A stretch of 53,452 bases of DNA, from the NCBI GenBank assembly GCA_019693395.1, contig JAAMXP010001387.1, positions 1 to 53,452 on the forward strand. Direction: 5' to 3'. The stretch is from Ettlia oleoabundans (lineage: Eukaryota; Chlorophyta; Chlorophyceae; Chlamydomonadales). Of the stretch, positions 38,601 through 49,706 are shown piece by piece (position 1 is the first letter of the stretch; each line of letters begins with the position of its first letter). The position numbers were made by a program, and so were the translations under genes. The notes under the pieces are model-generated. The model was not told the DNA's origin and did no database searches. It worked only from the letters and a program-made list of their open reading frames with translations.

Positions 38601-41600
38601 GTCTTGTTTAAAGGAGCAACACGCTTGCAAGGCTTAGGGCAGGCGGGAGCAGGGATTGCAAGCTACCCAGCAGGGGCGGATTATCTATGACGATGGGTTT
38701 CAAGTGAGGTGGCCCCACCTTGAGGCATTTGAGCGCTCCCTGCTGAATGGAGGGGTCCACGTCCATCAGCTGTACCGCCACCGCCTTCTGCAGTACAGGA
38801 CGACGGCAGCAGAGGCGGGCAAGGCGGCTGTTGGCCCAGGCGGCAGAGCAGGCAGTAATGCCTGGGTTCTTTGCATGAGGATGCGTGGTGTGCAATCCAA
38901 GCGGTAGCTCTGAGCTGGCTACGAAAGGGGGATGCTGCGCCACTGGAAACAATCAGAACAGACATTCTATTGCGACCAAGCACGGCCCGGCTGCCACCTG
39001 TGCAGCTATGGTGTTGATGCGTAGTATTCCTTTCTATTTTTTTCTTTCTTTCTATCCATGGGGCTGATCCAACCCACCTGTACTGTTTCCCACTGGTAGA
39101 TGCCGCGTGCGCCTCTCAGGCCGCCCAGTAGAGCCAGCCACTCCCGTAGCCCTGAGCGCCAAGCACGCCCCGGCACCTGGCTGCCTGCATGGCCGCTGCT
39201 GTTGCCAGCTGCATGCCGCTGGTAACCATCTTCCTCTTCCCCTTCCTCCTGCTCATCCTCCTCCTCATCGGCTGTAGCACCACCAGCCTTTCTCACACCT
39301 GTTGCTGCTGCACCGGCCTCTTCGTGGTTGGCCGGAGAAGCGGCAGTGAAGGCAAGGAAGAGCGGCACCCAATCCCGCGCCTTGCTTTCTATTACGTTAT
39401 TGTTCGCCGCCGCCATCGCCTTGAGCAAGTGCGTCACTCGCACAGCAGCATCCGTGCTGCCGCCTGCCGCCGCTGCATCCCCGCTCGCTGCTGCCGCTGC
39501 AAAGCGCGGGCCCAGCAGCGGCGGCGCCTGCTGACCACCAACGCCATTGACTGGCCCCCCTGCTGCTTCTGCTGGGCGAGCCTGACAGTCGCCCGCCAGG
39601 AAGGCTTCCTGTGCAGCCACCAGCTGCTGGTGCACAAGGGGCCAGGCCACAGAGGGGTAGGTGTCCAGGGCCATGGCCAGAGCATCATGAGCCGGGTTCC
39701 ACAACGCCGCAAACCTGCAAAGGGGCAGGGAAGGGATCATGAGCCGCTCATCTTGTTTTCACAGGAACTTGCTGGTACCTGCTCTTGCTCGGCCCTGCTA
39801 CCACCCACAACCCAGGCTTTGCACCAACAACACAAGGCTGTTGCCAACTTGTGCTGCCAACAGGTACTGCTAGTTCCCCAGCATTGGTATAAGAAAAACA
39901 CAGCAGCAGCGGCAGCAGCAGCAGCAGGACAGTCCACCCGCAACCAGCGCAGTGCGACTGCACCCCGCACCTTATGTGCAGCACACCCAGCAGGAAGCGC
40001 ACCACCGCGGGCACCAGCCAGTCTGGCAGGCGCCGATACTCCAGGTAGTTCCGCATGCGGCCCAACGACACCACTGCGGGAGGGTGGAGCGTTGGAGGCA
40101 AGGTAAGCGGAACACTTGAGGTGGAAAAATAGCAAAGCAACAAGGCAACGATCGAGCGGTGCACGCCAGCACGCACCCGCGGGTCTGCCGCCATCTGCAC
40201 CCTGTTGCCTGCTCTCCAAAGCCAGCAGCTGCTGCAGCACATCGCAGGCCGGCTGGGGCGCCCCCGCAGCGGCGGCGTCTGCAGGAAGGGTTTGGGGCGG
40301 GGAGAGGGGGTCCAAGATGAGGTCCATGGGTAACAGCGTAGTACACAAGGAACCGACCCATTGAGCATAGTCGGTGACTGCAAGGTGGGGTGATGCCAGA
40401 TTTACATCCCATGCCAGCGCAGGTGCAGTGGCGCTCCAAACACACAAGAACACCAGACCGGGCCCTGGTGAAACACATGGAGCAGAAGCATGATTCCCTA
40501 TCTTTGTGCATCAAATATCTTTTTAGACTCACCTGACCCGGCTGGGGCCAGCATGGCGGGCATGCGGAAGCAGCACAGCGTGCGCAGCGTCTCCCGCCTC
40601 AGCGGCTGGCTGGCGGCCGACAGGTTGGGGGCCAGCAGCGGCAGCACCTCCTGCAGCTGATGCTGGCTGAGCTCTGCGCCCGCTGTTGCCGCTTGCTGAA
40701 GCACAGCTGCCGCTGAAGCCACCGCATGGTAGTTGCCGGGTTGGCGCACCAGCAATGCTAGCGCCCCAGGGAGCAGCTGCTGCACCACCTGGCTGCCTCC
40801 CTCCGGCCCGCTGCTGCCTAGAAGCTCCGCCTGAGCCGCCAGCGCACAGCAGTGCAGCATCAACAGCGAAGTGCTGTCACCGCTGCTACCCTCTTGGTCA
40901 GCCCCAGCTGTTTGTTCTTGATCTGGACTCGTGGCTGCCGCTAATGCGCCGCAGCAGGCAGCTGCCTGTGCCGCATTCTCCGCTGCATGTGGCAGGCACG
41001 CCAAAGCCGCCCATGCCTCCGCCGTACGCACAGTAGCGGGATCATCACTCGTGCGGACTGCTCCTGAAGCCTCCAATTGCACCTTGCTCCGAACAAGGGC
41101 TGCCAGCTGCGCCCCCACTCCTGTGGCTGTAAGAACGATGGGCACAACGGCGCTGCCGGCGGTGGCGCCAGGCCGCAGCGTGCTGCACACATCCATCAGC
41201 AGAGGCCAGCACAGCTCCGAATATTGGCCTGCAGGCAAAGAAAGAGTGGACAGTGAATTGGAAGTTCATAGTGGAGGGATGGACCATGGATGGCAGCATT
41301 TTGACACAGGAGGAATCCGGGACGGCCTTGACGCGGTTACTATTGAGCTCTGTCACATTCGTGGCGAGTGTCTGCAGGAGCGGGTGCACACACTGGAGGC
41401 ACATGGATATGCACAAAGCAGTCTTCTCACCTGCCAATAGGCATCGGCCCAGCGCCCCCAGCATCTGCTGCCCCAAAAAGCGAGCCAGCTCAAAGCCGCC
41501 AGGCGGGGTGATGAGGGCGCGGATGAATGGCAGGAGCTGGGCCGGGGGAGCGCGTGTAAACACGGGTGCCCACTGCGGGGCTGCCTTGCCAATGGCGGCA

Positions 41601-44141
41601 GGGCCCTCGCTGGCACCTGCCACCTTGCTGTGGGCCAGAGTGAGAGCCAGTAGGAACCGCAACACCTGCAGTAGAGATGGGAGCAGCAGCGGGTGAAATG
41701 TGAAGACTACCAGGGGTCTTGAGGCTACGTGAAAATGTTGGCTGCTACCGATAGCAGTCGCTCATGCTGATGAGAACATGATGATGCTCAAGTAGATATT
41801 TGTGATATGTATATTCCCAACCCACCTGGGCTGACAGGGGCGGCCGCCGGAAATCGGAGTGAACGGCGCTGGCGCCATGCGGCAATGGCCGCACCTCCAC
41901 TGAGCCTTCAATTCCAAGATCCTTGCCGCTACTGCCACCGCTGCCTTCTGCCTCGCCCCCAACAAACTGCGGCGCCACCAGTCGGGCTGCAAGCTTGAAG
42001 AGCGGCGAATAGCTTTCCACCCTGCAACCCCGGCCGTGCTCCACCAGCTGGCTCAGCAGCGCCAAGGCCCGGGCTGCGCTGTTGACTGCCGCCTCAACCG
42101 CCCCCTCCCCTGCCCCTGCCGCTGCGTCTGCTGGAACTGCTGCAGCTGACTTGCCGCCCATCTTTCCGCCCTTACGGGCCTTCTTGCCGCTGGCGCCGCC
42201 GTTGGGAGTTGCATTCATGCCTGGTGCAGCCGCCTGCTGTGCCTGCTGTGCTGCCTCCAGCCTGTCCAGCCTGCTGCCAACCTCGCCCATCAACAGCTGC
42301 CAAAGCTCGCCACATTTGCCCCGTCGCGTGTGCTGCGCCAGCTGCTCCAGGCACACAGAGGCGGCAGCCGCCACACGCGCCTCAATCTGCTCGCTGCTCA
42401 GCTTGCTGCTTTGATCGCTCTGCATACGAAAAGGCCGGCGCAGCACGGATGTTTGGTGTAGAATGCTAGGCTAAACTCCTCATTTAGCCGCCTCACCTCG
42501 TTTTGCAACAGATGCTCGTTTTGTTCACGCTGTGTTTGACCTCTAGTCTGCCAACACCACAAACAGACTTGCCAGCAAGTACGGGGGTGTCAATCCCAGA
42601 ATCAAGATCAGCACGCACCTTGGCAGACTTAAAGTCTTCCGGACGCAGAATGCCCTCCCTAAGCAGCTGCTCCAGCACTGCGGCAGAGCGGCTATGCAAG
42701 CCATGGGACACGCCTGTGGCCGCGTCAGCCAACAGCGCCCCTGCAGCATGCACCCGCTCATCTGTGGGCCGCGTCACCGCCTCTGCCAGCGCCGCTTTCA
42801 CGCCCAAGCGGATTGTGGGTCCCGAAGCCTGCCTGCACATGATATGGGCACACATGTAAATAGGGTGCAGGCGAGGCAGCTCAAGCAGGACGAGAGCAGC
42901 CTGCCCCATCGATTGACAACCATGTGCTGCCGAAAGAGCACCTGATGCACCAGCAAGCGTAGGTACGCCCCCAGGCAGGCAGGCAACCAGGCAGGTAGCC
43001 AACGGCTCCGCCAGCTGCTCAAGCAATCCAAGAAATGCCCCACCTGAATAGATACCCAAGAGACTCTGCAGCTAGTGCCCGCACGTGCTCGGCTCGGTGG
43101 TGGCGCAGGCGCTGCGTGCCGCGCAGCACATCCAGCAGCTGCTGCTCGGCCGCAAGCAGCTTGCTCAGGTGCTTGCAGATTAGAGAGAGGCAGGCGAAGA
43201 GGTGCTGCAGCAGTTCGGGCTCACGCTCCAACCCTGCACCCGACAAACATTTTGGCAGGCAGCAACAACCGTATTGGACATGCGCGGGGACAAGCAGCGG
43301 CAGCCATAATTCTCAAGTTAGACATGCCAGCCTTGTCATAAACCACCAAAATGCAGCCTAGAAGCTACCACCGACCCTTTCAGCCCCCCACCCATCATTA
43401 CAGACCACTGCGGCAGGCGCCAACATTGCTTCCAGCTGCCATCCAAACACTCCATCCACTTTGATCAAGTCTGGCCTAATTTCCAGCAATTCGCACTTGA
43501 AAGGGCTTAACTGTTGACAAAGCCACCACCCACCTTGATCCACAAGGTCGGCCAACATGTCCAGTACGCGCGGCAGCACGGGAAGGAAGTCCTGCTGCAG
43601 GTCCCGTGCCAGCGTGCCCGTCAGCTCCAGCAGGGGTTCTAAGCTTAGAACCGCCTCCATGCGCATCCCCGACAGCAACACTTCCACCAGCTCGTCCCTG
43701 TGGTGAATCAGCTGCGGCAGGCTCTGGCTGAGGGGCGTCAGCGCCGCCGCCGCATCCAGCCAGTGCTCCGCTGAGCACAGCTCCCGCCATTTGTTCAGCC
43801 CCTCCTGAAAAAAGCTGGAGCTTCCAGGCAGCGGTTCTGCACGCTTGGGGCCCAAGCTGCGGTACACATCCACCTCCACCTGCACCAGGGAAACGCGGGG
43901 CACCAACAACTCACCAAGCACACGTCGGCGACGCACAGTATGGGCGGTCAGCATCCTGAGGTTGCACACAGGATACTACCACCTAAACCGTTGCCAACAG
44001 TGTGACTATTATCTGAATGTGTGTGCTGCTGCTAGTCCAAAGCAGACGCACGTCTGCCACTCGCTCTTGGAAGGTCTTGAAGCGGAAGCGCTTCTGCCGC
44101 TTCGCCTTAGGCTGCACATCCACGTCGCTGTCGGAATCCAT
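25743..44141 (-). CDS. UTP20: UTP20, HEAT-repeat component of the small-subunit processome
   Basis: Very large nucleolar protein needed for early 18S rRNA processing within the U3 snoRNP/SSU processome. It begins at 44141 (exon 44141-44052: MDSDSDVDVQPKAKRQKRFR, then FKTFQERVAD), splices in phase to 43879-43534 (VDVYRSL, GLNKWREL, LTGTLARDLQQDFLPVLP) and on to about 43233-43046 (LFACLSLICKHLSKLL), matching the UTP20 N-terminus. The DRIM/UTP20 domain is seen at about 38510-38400 (FLLPYLDRLLRLADNKTLREE), 38180-38050 (EHRAGVVPLLVRLLFSKMRKR) and 37800-37600. Large alpha-helical exons include 42420-41825, 41229-40535, about 39714-39080, 37050-36380, about 34840-34360 and about 27000-26180. The last exon (to stop TAA at 25745-25743) carries the basic tail typical of UTP20 (KRKIRKQQRKAAGKRKQ). 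About 30 or more exons; internal joins not all worked out. Alanine-rich low-complexity inserts are common. Confidence 0.93.
31012..31289. repeat. 139-bp tandem duplication in a UTP20 intron
   Basis: 31012-31150 and 31151-31289 are near-identical direct repeats of 139 bp, differing at only a few positions. Each ends, on the minus strand, in the coding end of the UTP20 exon (ELLTTVQ or ELLITVQ) with its GTGGGT splice donor. The real exon lies at about 31271-31430. Confidence 0.9.
32621..32690. repeat. AAGC tetranucleotide microsatellite in a UTP20 intron
   Basis: About 17 uninterrupted AAGC units lie between two UTP20 exons. It translates to Lys-Gln-Ala-Ser on the plus strand and to a Leu/Ala/Cys repeat on the minus strand, neither of which is part of the protein. 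Confidence 0.95.
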
Positions 44142-44642
44142 TATTGCCTTGCTGTTATCGCAACCTATCCTGCAGCAGTTGGTGCCATAATATACCGTCA
44201 GGAGGACAGCAAAGTCGGCGGTGGGAGCAGTGGCGGCGGCAGTGGCGGCAGCGGCGGCAGGGCTTGCCAAAGGTTTTTTATGGCGACGTGCATATGCTAG
44301 CTTGTGTCCAGGATCTCATTCGTTTTACGCTGAATTGTCCAAGGGGTGGCGGACGCGCAGGGTATGCATGCAGACTGCGCAGCACTCACCACGACGTTCC
44401 GTGGCGTTCAGCGGCGGCGCCGGTGAGTGGTCATTGAGATAAGGAAGTTGACGCTGTTCATTTCGGATGCCGTGCCGGACGTTAGCGCGCATGCTGACTA
44501 CGGCTTGCCACTTGGGCAGAGCTGGGGAAGAAAACACTGCACTTTCTGCAAACTGGACCTCTCTGATTGCCGCCTGTCACCGTCACTGAATTGGTTTACC
44601 GTCTCATTATTTTGTGGGGAGTCGTACCACAAACTGGGACGC
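44142..44642. promoter_or_regulatory. Divergent promoter region, UTP20 / tandem thioredoxin-fold gene
   Basis: There are 501 bases between two head-to-head start codons. A GGC-rich run (about 44218-44262) is present. No named element is recognised. Confidence 0.45.
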
Positions 44643-47452
44643 ATGTTGAAGGCTGCGCCATCCGCCAGGGCTCCTGCAGTCCAGACCGCCTTGCGCCGCA
44701 CCCCAAACTCTCGCGGCATGACGGTGGCGGCACAGGTATTCAATCATAGTCAGGGTGTTATGATAAGGTTATGTCCTTGCCTGGCGGCAGCGAGAGGCAA
44801 CTGCGGCAGCGCTGCCAGTGCTTCATGTTGCGCATGCGCCACCTCCTGCCTCATCATCAGCACTGCTCCATAAGTGCAGACTGCTTGCAAACTCACACAT
44901 ACACTCCTGTGGTTCCCAGCCGCGTACCTACCCTCCTCTCCTGCTGCAGGCGGCGGAGCAGAGCTCCACGGCTGCGCAGGAGAAGAAGGAGCTGCAGCTG
45001 ATAGGCCCCGAGCCCCAGCGCTTTAATGTGGCCAAGGGCCAGCTCAAGGACATTGCTTCTGCCGCCTTCCCCTTCCTCATGCGCCTGGGCAGCGGAGGCT
45101 TCACCAGCGGATACAGCGGTAAGGTTGCCCGTTCAACATTGTTGGCCTCACACTTCGGTGACAGTTCTGACAGCTTCAGGCTGTATTACACTTACCAGTG
45201 TTATCTACCGACGGTCTGCGGCAGATGATACGACTGCTTCATGGTTGAATTGGTTACTGCTGCGCAGTGAGCTTGGTGCCTGATGATGGCAAGTATGCGG
45301 TTGTCGAGGTGTTTGGACGCAAGCTGCGCGAGACCTCGGCGGTCGGCAGCTTCAAGCGCCCCGTGCAGCAGCTGGTTTTGTACGAGTTTGAAGGTAGCGT
45401 TGCAGCCGATAGGACTGGCGGAGCTTGAATGGGGGGATGCAAGGCTGGCAACCAGAGCGAGCAAGGGATGGCGTTGGGGTCTTTCTTCCAATGGAGGCGC
45501 AGAAACAGGCGCACGCACCTCTTTGCCCTTCTCAGCATCTTCATCCTGCGTGGCTCGCCCCTCTCCCTCCCTTCAGGCTGCCCCTTCTGCCGCAAGGTGC
45601 GAGAGGCGGTTGCCATTCTTGATCTGGACGTGCTCTTCCTGCCCTGCCCAAAGGACGGCCCCACCTGGCGGCGAGAGGCAATTGAAAAGGGCGGCAAGCG
45701 CCAGGTGAGGGAGCTGGGTGCAGCAGCCATGGGGCGTGTCTGGGTCGTTCATCACTCGTTCCCCTCAACATTGAAGTCGCCATACGTTGGTGTAAACGGT
45801 GGAAGGTTGTGCAATGCTATGCAGCAACGCATGTATTCCACACTGCGGGCATATCACAAGCATCATCTGCATGCACCACGGACGTTGCTGTCTTCACGAT
45901 GCTGCCATTGCACCCGCCTTGCCCATGGTCTTGCACTTCAACTTGCCCGCCCCTTGCCCTCCCCTTTCCATGCCCCGCAGTTCCCCTACTTGATCGACCC
46001 CAATGCTGGCGTTGGGCTGTACGAGAGCGATGCCATCATCGAGCACCTGTTCAAAAACTATGGCAACGGCCAGCTGGTGGGTTGTGCTAGCTGCACGCCG
46101 TGTCAGCTGATAGGGCAGTAGCAGCAGCAGCCAAAGGGAATAGCTCTGCTCCTGTGCCTGTCTGGCCTGGTTTCGGGGTTAGGCCCGTATTGTTCGCAAG
46201 GCCTGCAGTGCAGTCACCTGCCCAAAATATGCTGCTTGCCCTTTGTTGCAATGAAATGATGGGGGTGGTGCAGGTGCCCCTGGGCCTGCGCCTGGGCCCA
46301 CTCACCGCCATCTCTTGCGGTCTTGCCATGCTGCCAAGGTGAGCAACTCACCTCCCAGGACCAGGTCATGTTCCTCGCCCTGGCTTGCAACGGTCGTTGT
46401 TCCTGTGCCAGCTGCACTGGGAGGCAGTGCCACTGGGCAGTGTAAAATGGGGGTTGTAGAAGGGGCTCGAGGGTGATTGTTCCTGCTGGTACCCTCAGCT
46501 AAGCAACACGCATCTGGTCGTGGCTGCCATGCAGGTTTATGAAGGGGAGTGCCTACAAGCGCAGCAAGCTGCCAGAGAAGCCTTTGGTGTACTGGTGAGC
46601 AGCCTGGTATTTTCAAGGCGGGCAGGATTAGGGGCAACGCATGCCACACGATCAGCGCTATTTTGATTGCCAGACCATAGCACCAGCGTGCTGTTGGGAG
46701 CTTGTGCTGCTGACCGGCTGGGCGGCTGACTGGTGCTGCCAAACTGGCTAGTCAAACTGGCTGCCAAACTGCCAAACTGGCTGCCAACCTGGCTGACAGG
46801 CTGCCGCTGCCACCAGGCTGTTTGCTGTGTGTGGGTTTCCACTAGTGGACATCCTGCTGGGTGCGTTGCTGTGTGCAGGGGCTATGAGTCGTCGCCATTC
46901 TGCAAGGTGGTGCGTGAGCAGCTGTGCGAGCTGGAGCTGCCGCACCTGTACCGTAGCTGTGCACGGGGGAGCCCCAAGCGGCAGGAGTTGTTTGAGCAGC
47001 AGGGCAGGTTCCAGGTGGGCTGCTGGGCTGGCCAGGGAGGGTGTGCATGCTATTGCAGGTTTGCACTGCAGCCCTTTGGGCGGTGGATTGGATATGTTTA
47101 TCACGGCAGGCTCGTGGTGGCGTTACTGTTGGGGGGCATGCATGCATGCATGCATGCAGGGAGGCAGCCAGCGACTTTGAAGGGCTGCTGCCGATCTACG
47201 GGTCTGCCCTGCCACCTGTGCCTGTGCAGGTCCCATACCTCGAAGACCCTAACACGGGCGTTGCAATGTTTGAGAGCACTCAGATCATCAAGTACCTGCA
47301 GGTAGGCTGCGAGAGGGTCTCGCAACTGGCTGTTTGTAACTTCCAAAATGGTTGACCTGATGTGGGCACCACTTGGAGTTGCTTGTCGATGCAGAGGCAC
47401 CGCTAACCACTGGCCGGGTCACGTATCCCTGCAGGAGACCTATGGTGCTTGA
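44643..47452 (+). CDS. Tandem glutaredoxin/GST-N-fold protein, plastid-type (320 aa)
   Basis: Ten exons join in frame to 320 residues: 44643-44735, 44950-45118, 45268-45393, 45577-45704, 45981-46076, 46274-46338, 46535-46594, 46879-47014, 47230-47301, 47435-47452. The first 31 residues (MLKAAPSARAPAVQTALRRT...) look like an organelle transit peptide. Two thioredoxin-like folds follow. The first has GCPFC (Cys 131 and 134) and ends FPYLIDPNAGVGLYESDAII; the second has SSPFC (Cys 254 only) and ends VPYLEDPNTGVAMFESTQII. The cis-Pro (FPYL, VPYL) and ES-x-x-I-I motifs are typical of glutathione-binding GST N-terminal domains. Plants and algae have plastid proteins of this double-domain type; their substrate is not firmly known. 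The second site lacks the first cysteine, so it can act only through a single-cysteine mechanism if active. Confidence 0.88.
47136..47158. repeat. Short GCAT repeat in an intron
   Basis: A self-complementary GCATGCAT run of 23 bases in intron 8 of the tandem thioredoxin-fold gene; it could form a hairpin. Confidence 0.8.
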
Positions 47453-47657
47453 TCAACGTTTTGCACACCCATGGTGGCTATGTAGCTTTTCCTAATACGC
47501 CCAGCTATATCCACAATGTATCGTCAGCAGATTGATTGCTCGGCTTTCCAAACAGCTGCCGCCCCCGCTTACATGCCCACCGCTGTTTAGTCTTCCGTGA
47601 AGCGGTTTTGCTGTGGATATGTCGATAAGTAATGCAATTTCATTAACACATTCATTG

Positions 47658-48072
47658 TTACTGTTCTCTGTCCTGCACCTGCTTCTTGGACTCATAAGCA
47701 GCCTGCAATTTGCCGCCGCCTGTGTGCAACTGAAGAGCATCATACGTCCGACTCTCGCCCGGCATGGGCACCCACCTCCCATTGCCTTGGATTGACCGCC
47801 AGCAATCCAGGGGCAGAAGCCAGGCTAGCAATGCTGAAACATCTCCCTCGTCGTCCGCCACTTCTGGATACGCTGGCTGCAATCTTATCTTCGGCATGTC
47901 TCCCGGAGACAAAAGCCTGTTCAAAAGCCTGGTATTCGGTCCACGGATCCTTCCGGTCGGAGGCCGCGCCGGGACCTCGACGGCTGCTAATTATCGCGTC
48001 ACACTGTAGAAGAGTGGTCAAGACCTCCTCGAAAGCTTGAGGCGGCCCGGACGACGAAGGGGGCTTTGCCAA
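47658..48072 (-). CDS. Small unknown protein, two exons (113 aa)
   Basis: Exon 48072-47776 (99 codons, starting MAKPPSSSGPPQAFEEVLTT) and exon 47702-47658 (AAYESKKQVQDREQ, stop TAA) join in phase 0 across a 73-base intron with GTGGGT donor and TTGCAG acceptor. A minus-strand TGTAA at 47573-47569 fits a poly(A) signal. Without splicing the first frame stops at 47740 and gives 110 residues with a different tail. The family is not recognised. The first 60 residues are mixed helical and charged, the middle is Gly/Arg/Ser-rich, and the end is a charged helix. It is tail-to-tail with the thioredoxin-fold gene, with only 205 bases between the stops. Confidence 0.5.
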
Positions 48073-48769
48073 AAAGTGGGCCCGGCTCTGTCACGTGGAA
48101 AAAACTCCTTTGTAACAGATCATGCTACAATACAGACAGCGGACGCGTTGCAGTACAGAACGGTCGCGGTCGAATCCGATTTGACTGAGAACCGATCCGC
48201 ATGCCACGTCATCGGCTGCCGCCCTTGCGGCCCTTCACATTTCTGCTGCAAAAACCACAAGTGTCAGCAGACAACCCAGGCCAGCATGGAGCTTCCACCA
48301 AATTTTATATGTTCCTTGTACCCTTACGTCCCAAAATGTCCCAACCTGCCTTATCATCTCAGTTGACGAAAGGTATGTGGGCTTACAAGCAGTGGCGGCA
48401 TTCATGCATCGCCGAGGCATTGGCAATTAAGAGGCTCTGAACTCAGATTCCGGCGTTGCATATTCGCTGGTATGTGGATGCAGGGCAGACTATACGGACG
48501 GGATACGTTTGTGACAGGGCAAGAATCTGACGGGTGGGGGTGGGGTGGGGGTCTCAGGCCCCGCTGCTCAACAACAAAGGACGGACTGGGAGGTAAGTGC
48601 CGGACTGGGAGGTAAAGATCGTGCTTGGATACAGATGCAAGAGATACGTAAAAGAACATTGGCACGATACAAGAGGCACTAAAGAGTGAAGGAGCTTGAG
48701 CATGCAAGTGCAGATTAAGTGGAAATTAACAGTGACAGTCGGTCAGTTGGAGCAGGCATGCTCGTGGGA
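48073..48769. other. Unassigned region with a cysteine-rich open frame
   Basis: A plus-strand frame ending at 48366 carries a cluster of cysteines (CHVIGCRPCGPSHFCCKNHKC, about 48198-48262), but it has no good start or splice context, so I do not call a gene. A minus-strand TGTAA at 48387-48383 could end the gene at 48770-49706. Confidence 0.25.
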
Positions 48770-49706
48770 TCAAAACACGAGCGCCGTGTCCAGCCGAGGT
48801 GCAGGGCTCAGCATGGCCCGGATCCTGCCGATCCAAACGGACAGTGGGCTGCTGCCGCCATTCCTCCTACTGCTGCGTACGCCAGCGGAGCAAGCCGCCA
48901 TGTGCGTGCCAGTGCTGCTGTAGGCGGCTGCCTGGGCTGGCACCGTGCTGACCACTGCTGGAGCAAGCCACTGGGGCCCAGAGATGGGAATACCCTCCGC
49001 GCAGTTGAAGCTGCTGGGCTCTGCCACAGCCGCTGCCTCTAGGGGATGGCTGTACAGGGATGCAGCTGCCGGTGCCATGAGCGGCACTCCCACAGCTGCC
49101 GCCTTAGAAGCATGGTCTGCATTGCAGCTGCACAGCTTGCTACGCTTGGCTGGCTGCTCTTGCATCAGGTACTGTGCAACCAGGCGCTGGGCGGCCGGGG
49201 GCAGGGCTGTGCGGGTAGGGGCGCATGAAGCGGGGGCTGCGGCTGGCTGCACTGCCGAGGAGGTGGGGCTGGGCTTGCACCAGTTGACAGCCACGCTGCC
49301 AGTGTAGATCACACAAGCGTCTGCCGCCTCCACTCCAGTGGTTCCAATTGGCACGTTGATTACCAAAGAGGGGAGGGCACGCTGCTGCAGCAGCTCGGCT
49401 ACGGCCGGCCTGCCGGGGAGGGGCGGCCGCCAAGAGCCTGCACCGCCTGTGGCCTCAACGAGGCGGATTTGGTAGGCAAGCTGCCGCTCACGGCACATGT
49501 AGTAGACTACAGGGGGGAGGAGGGGGCATATTAATATGTTGTCAAACAGTAGGTAGACCAATATACGAGCTACTGTCCAGGAGCAGCAGGGACATTTCAA
49601 GACGCACTTCAGCGGCAGGGCGGCAGGCGGCGGCGCGACGACAGCCCAGGGTACCCGCCCCGGACTTACCGGTTGGGGTCTGCAGGCCCGCGGGCCACAG
49701 CTCCAT
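48770..49706 (-). CDS. Unknown protein, alanine/proline-rich (about 257 aa)
   Basis: Exon 49706-49670 (MELWPAGLQTPT) joins in phase to 49506-48770 (VYYMCRERQLAYQIRLVEAT, through to the stop). Total is 257 residues. The conserved-looking part is the first half, including LAYQIRLVE, LVINVPIGTTGVEAADACVIY and QRLVAQYLMQEQPAKRSKL; the rest is Ala/Ser/Pro-rich and ends GRIRAMLSPAPRL. The KRSK stretch could be a nuclear signal. No family is recognised. Upstream splice signals (acceptor at 49736, donor at 49852) suggest at least one 5' exon, either UTR or further coding sequence; the phase analysis allows an extension but does not prove it. Confidence 0.5.

Noticed and set aside
39189..40106. A 305-codon plus-strand open frame
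   Set aside because: It is antisense to UTP20 exons (39714-39080 and 40070-39970) and has no recognisable domain.
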